Part shown: piece by piece, positions 62,537 through 64,000 of the stretch | Numbering within the stretch: the first letter of the stretch is position 1 | How the letters are laid out: each line of letters opens with the position of its first letter | Source of the DNA: Zobellia uliginosa | GTDB taxonomy: Bacteria; Bacteroidota; Bacteroidia; Flavobacteriales; Flavobacteriaceae | DNA length: 64,000 bases | Direction of reading: 5' to 3' | NCBI RefSeq assembly: GCF_018860745.1 | Contig: NZ_JAHKPY010000003.1 | Coordinates: 248,001-312,000, forward strand | Notes under the pieces: model-generated | What the model was told of the DNA's origin: nothing | The model's input: only the letters and a program-made list of their open reading frames with translations | Databases searched by the model: none | Program-made: the position numbers and the translations under genes

Positions 62537-63229
62537 ATGTCCGTTATGAAAAAAACAATTCTGTTTTTATTTTTAGTAAACCTTGCGTTTTTGGGGCGTA
62601 CCCAAATAGAGGAGCAACCATTGGATTCCATTACGGAAAAGATGATTATTATAGAGGGAGACTCCATTTTCAGGAATTCAATTGACTTGGATGAAGTGTA
62701 CCTCTTTGGGAAATTGAAATTTACTTCATATAAAGATAAATTGCGGTACTATGTCCTTCGCAGGAAAACGCTTAAAGTTTATCCGTATGCCAAATTGGCG
62801 GCAGAACGTCTGGAAGAGCTCAATGATAGTATTACAAAAATTAAAAGAAAAAGGCACCAAAAGAAATACACTAAAGAGATTCAGCAGTTTATAGAAGAAG
62901 AATTTTCTGAAGAACTCAAAAAGTTAACCCGAACAGAAGGCCAGATTCTTGTAAAGCTTATTTATAGACAAACAGGTGAAACCGCATTTGAACTGGTCAG
63001 GGAGCTTCGTAGCGGCTGGCGTGCGTTTTGGTATAATACAACGGCCAGTATGTTTAAAATAAGCTTAAAAGAGAAATTCCAGCCAGACAAAGTGCATGAA
63101 GATTATTTGATAGAAGATATATTACAGCGAGCTTTTTCAGACTTTAAATTGGAGCGCCAAGAATCGGTTTTAGATTACGATTATGCCCAGTTAAGTGATA
63201 AATGGGGCGATGTAGGTAAAAAACATTAG
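62537..63229 (+). CDS. DUF4294 family secreted protein
   Basis: 230 residues (an ATG at 62546 is an alternative). Signal peptide ends at L-G-R-T-Q. The mature part has L-D-E-V-Y-L-F-G-K, Y-Y-V-L-R-R-K-T-L-K-V-Y-P-Y-A-K-L-A-A, then a Lys-rich helical region and G-E-T-A-F-E-L-V-R-E-L-R-S-G-W-R-A-F-W. This is the DUF4294 pattern. Function unknown. Divergent from the M42 gene. Confidence 0.85.
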   Translation: MSVMKKTILFLFLVNLAFLGRTQIEEQPLDSITEKMIIIEGDSIFRNSIDLDEVYLFGKLKFTSYKDKLRYYVLRRKTLKVYPYAKLAAERLEELNDSITKIKRKRHQKKYTKEIQQFIEEEFSEELKKLTRTEGQILVKLIYRQTGETAFELVRELRSGWRAFWYNTTASMFKISLKEKFQPDKVHEDYLIEDILQRAFSDFKLERQESVLDYDYAQLSDKWGDVGKKH

Positions 63230-63237
63230 AATGATTT

Positions 63238-63480
63238 TTAATTCGTTTTTCTTCTTCCAAATATAGATTCCATGATGAGCCTTAGGCTGTAAAAAGCCAA
63301 AAGAATAGCGGCTATTGCAAAAATAAATCCTAAAATCAGCACGGGCCAATACAATGGATGGCCTTCATTTTTAAATGCTTGATATATAACCCCAGGGGCT
63401 AAGAACATTAAGGCAATAGTGTATGCTATATGCTTTATGCCTTTCACTAGCAGGTCTTTATCCGTTCTCTTCTGAGACAT
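63238..63480 (-). CDS. small membrane protein with two TM helices (DUF6095-like)
   Basis: 80 residues, with TM helices at about 15-34 and 43-65, a polar start (S-Q-K-R-T-D-K-D) and a basic tail (G-R-R-K-T-N). I believe this is the family named DUF6095, from memory. Convergent with the DUF4294 gene, 8 bases apart. Function unknown. Confidence 0.7.
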   Translation of the reverse strand: MSQKRTDKDLLVKGIKHIAYTIALMFLAPGVIYQAFKNEGHPLYWPVLILGFIFAIAAILLAFYSLRLIMESIFGRRKTN

Positions 63481-63516
63481 AATTGAGGAGTGCTTTTAAA
63501 AAATTAAGTTACAAAA

Positions 63517-64000
63517 TTACTGAATTGTAATGGACTTGGTATAGGTTTGGCAAACTGCAAAATAGCCCAAAGCAAAATTTTCTTGATCTATGGATGCGGC
63601 AAGATCATCTAAATCCGAGATATCATCAATATTAGTAATATTAAGTATATTGCCCCTAACGGTGGCTGATGGGGTTTGAAAAGGCCCTTGGTCACCACCG
63701 GACTGTACTATAAGTTGGTTCATATAGTTGTAGAAAGATCGGTCTACGCCAAGAATGCTAACATCTATGCTCATGCCGTCTTTTACATTGTCATCATAAA
63801 AATAGGAAAATTCAAAAGTGCGGCCCGGGTAAAAAGTGTCTTCCGTCACCAAGTATTCATTAAAATCAAAATCAAAAAGATAAAAATCCGTTTGATTGGG
63901 TTGATCATCAAAGGCTACTATAATTTCAGTTTCCTCGCCAGAAAAAAGAGTAGCATCACCTTGCTCCAGTTTCGTGATGGGTACAGCAGGTACGTAGGTA
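63517..64000 (-). CDS. DUF4249 family protein, 5'-truncated by the window
   Basis: The frame is open from the window edge to the stop at 63517 (161 codons); the apparent start inside it (63852) is only an internal TTG. Beta-rich secreted protein with V-P-I-T-K-L-E-Q-G-D-A, Y-L-F-D-F-D-F-N, G-P-F-Q-T-P-S-A-T-V-R-G-N-I, and a closing A-L-G-Y-F-A-V-C-Q-T-Y-T-K. This matches the C-terminal half of DUF4249 lipoproteins, which often sit next to a TonB receptor gene; that gene, if present, lies outside the window. Confidence 0.75.
   Translation of the reverse strand, partial: TYVPAVPITKLEQGDATLFSGEETEIIVAFDDQPNQTDFYLFDFDFNEYLVTEDTFYPGRTFEFSYFYDDNVKDGMSIDVSILGVDRSFYNYMNQLIVQSGGDQGPFQTPSATVRGNILNITNIDDISDLDDLAASIDQENFALGYFAVCQTYTKSITIQ

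Noticed and set aside
1-64000. tRNA, rRNA, insertion sequence or prophage genes
   Set aside because: I looked for typical tRNA T-loop sequences, transposase motifs and phage genes by eye and saw none; a search with a dedicated tool could still find a short RNA gene.

Overview
The window is ordinary chromosomal DNA of a member of Bacteroidota, almost certainly a marine Flavobacteriaceae (Zobellia/Maribacter-like by gene content; genus not proven). The evidence is AT-rich coding sequence, weak or absent Shine-Dalgarno signals with A-rich leaders, promoters of the flavobacterial TTG-N17-23-TAnnTTTG type, many lipoproteins with an A/S-C lipobox, SusC/Oar- and BtuB-type TonB receptors, and families typical of the group (DUF4252, DUF4294, DUF4249, Y_Y_Y sensor kinases, SerB-SerA fusion, CarB without its allosteric domain).

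Layout. 1-2.7 kb: end of carB. 2.8-9.5 kb (minus): two large sensor kinases, a GIY-YIG protein and a DUF3124 lipoprotein. 9.6-13.5 kb: the oxidative pentose phosphate genes, gnd divergent from zwf-pgl. 13.4-15.7 kb (minus): rmuC, a small membrane protein and a hotdog thioesterase in an overlapping operon. 15.8-24.6 kb: a cobalamin uptake locus. On the minus strand are a lipoprotein BtuF, a BtuC permease, a DUF1080 protein and an ABC ATPase. On the plus strand, after an FKBP lipoprotein, a cobalamin riboswitch precedes btuB, a BtuG-like surface propeller and a second BtuF-like protein without a signal peptide. 24.6-26.1 kb is a gene-poor AT-rich stretch with two unknown ORFs and a decayed S41 peptidase C-terminus. 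26.1-29.2 kb (minus): two tandem S41 peptidase lipoproteins. 29.4-32.1 kb: an ECF sigma, a probable anti-sigma and three DUF4252 genes. 32.3-41.8 kb: mscS, purB, a helical protein, a sirtuin, trmH, a GH13 amylase, a CarboxypepD_reg protein, a DEAD-box helicase with a structured leader, and rdgB. 41.9-44.5 kb: an ICMT-like methyltransferase, then a SatD-like regulator, a DUF3307 membrane protein and an alpha/beta hydrolase behind a 28-bp-spaced operator array. 44.7-54 kb: serB-serA fusion, rlmH, nadC-yihY-DUF2147-priA, a LytTR regulator and rpsF-rpsR-rplI. 54-64 kb: an Oar-like TonB receptor, a small cytosolic protein, hisS, an SDR with a FucU/RbsD protein, a NUDIX hydrolase, an M42 peptidase, DUF4294, a small membrane protein, and a DUF4249 gene cut by the window end.

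Most genes are housekeeping. The parts most worth a second look are the SatD-like/DUF3307 operon with its regularly spaced upstream repeats, the terminator-like hairpin directly before the DEAD-box helicase start, the cobalamin locus (BtuG-like protein, signal-less BtuF, irregular starts in the ABC genes), the sigma/DUF4252 module with a candidate self-promoter, and the decayed S41 island. I saw no tRNA, rRNA, CRISPR array, transposase or phage gene.
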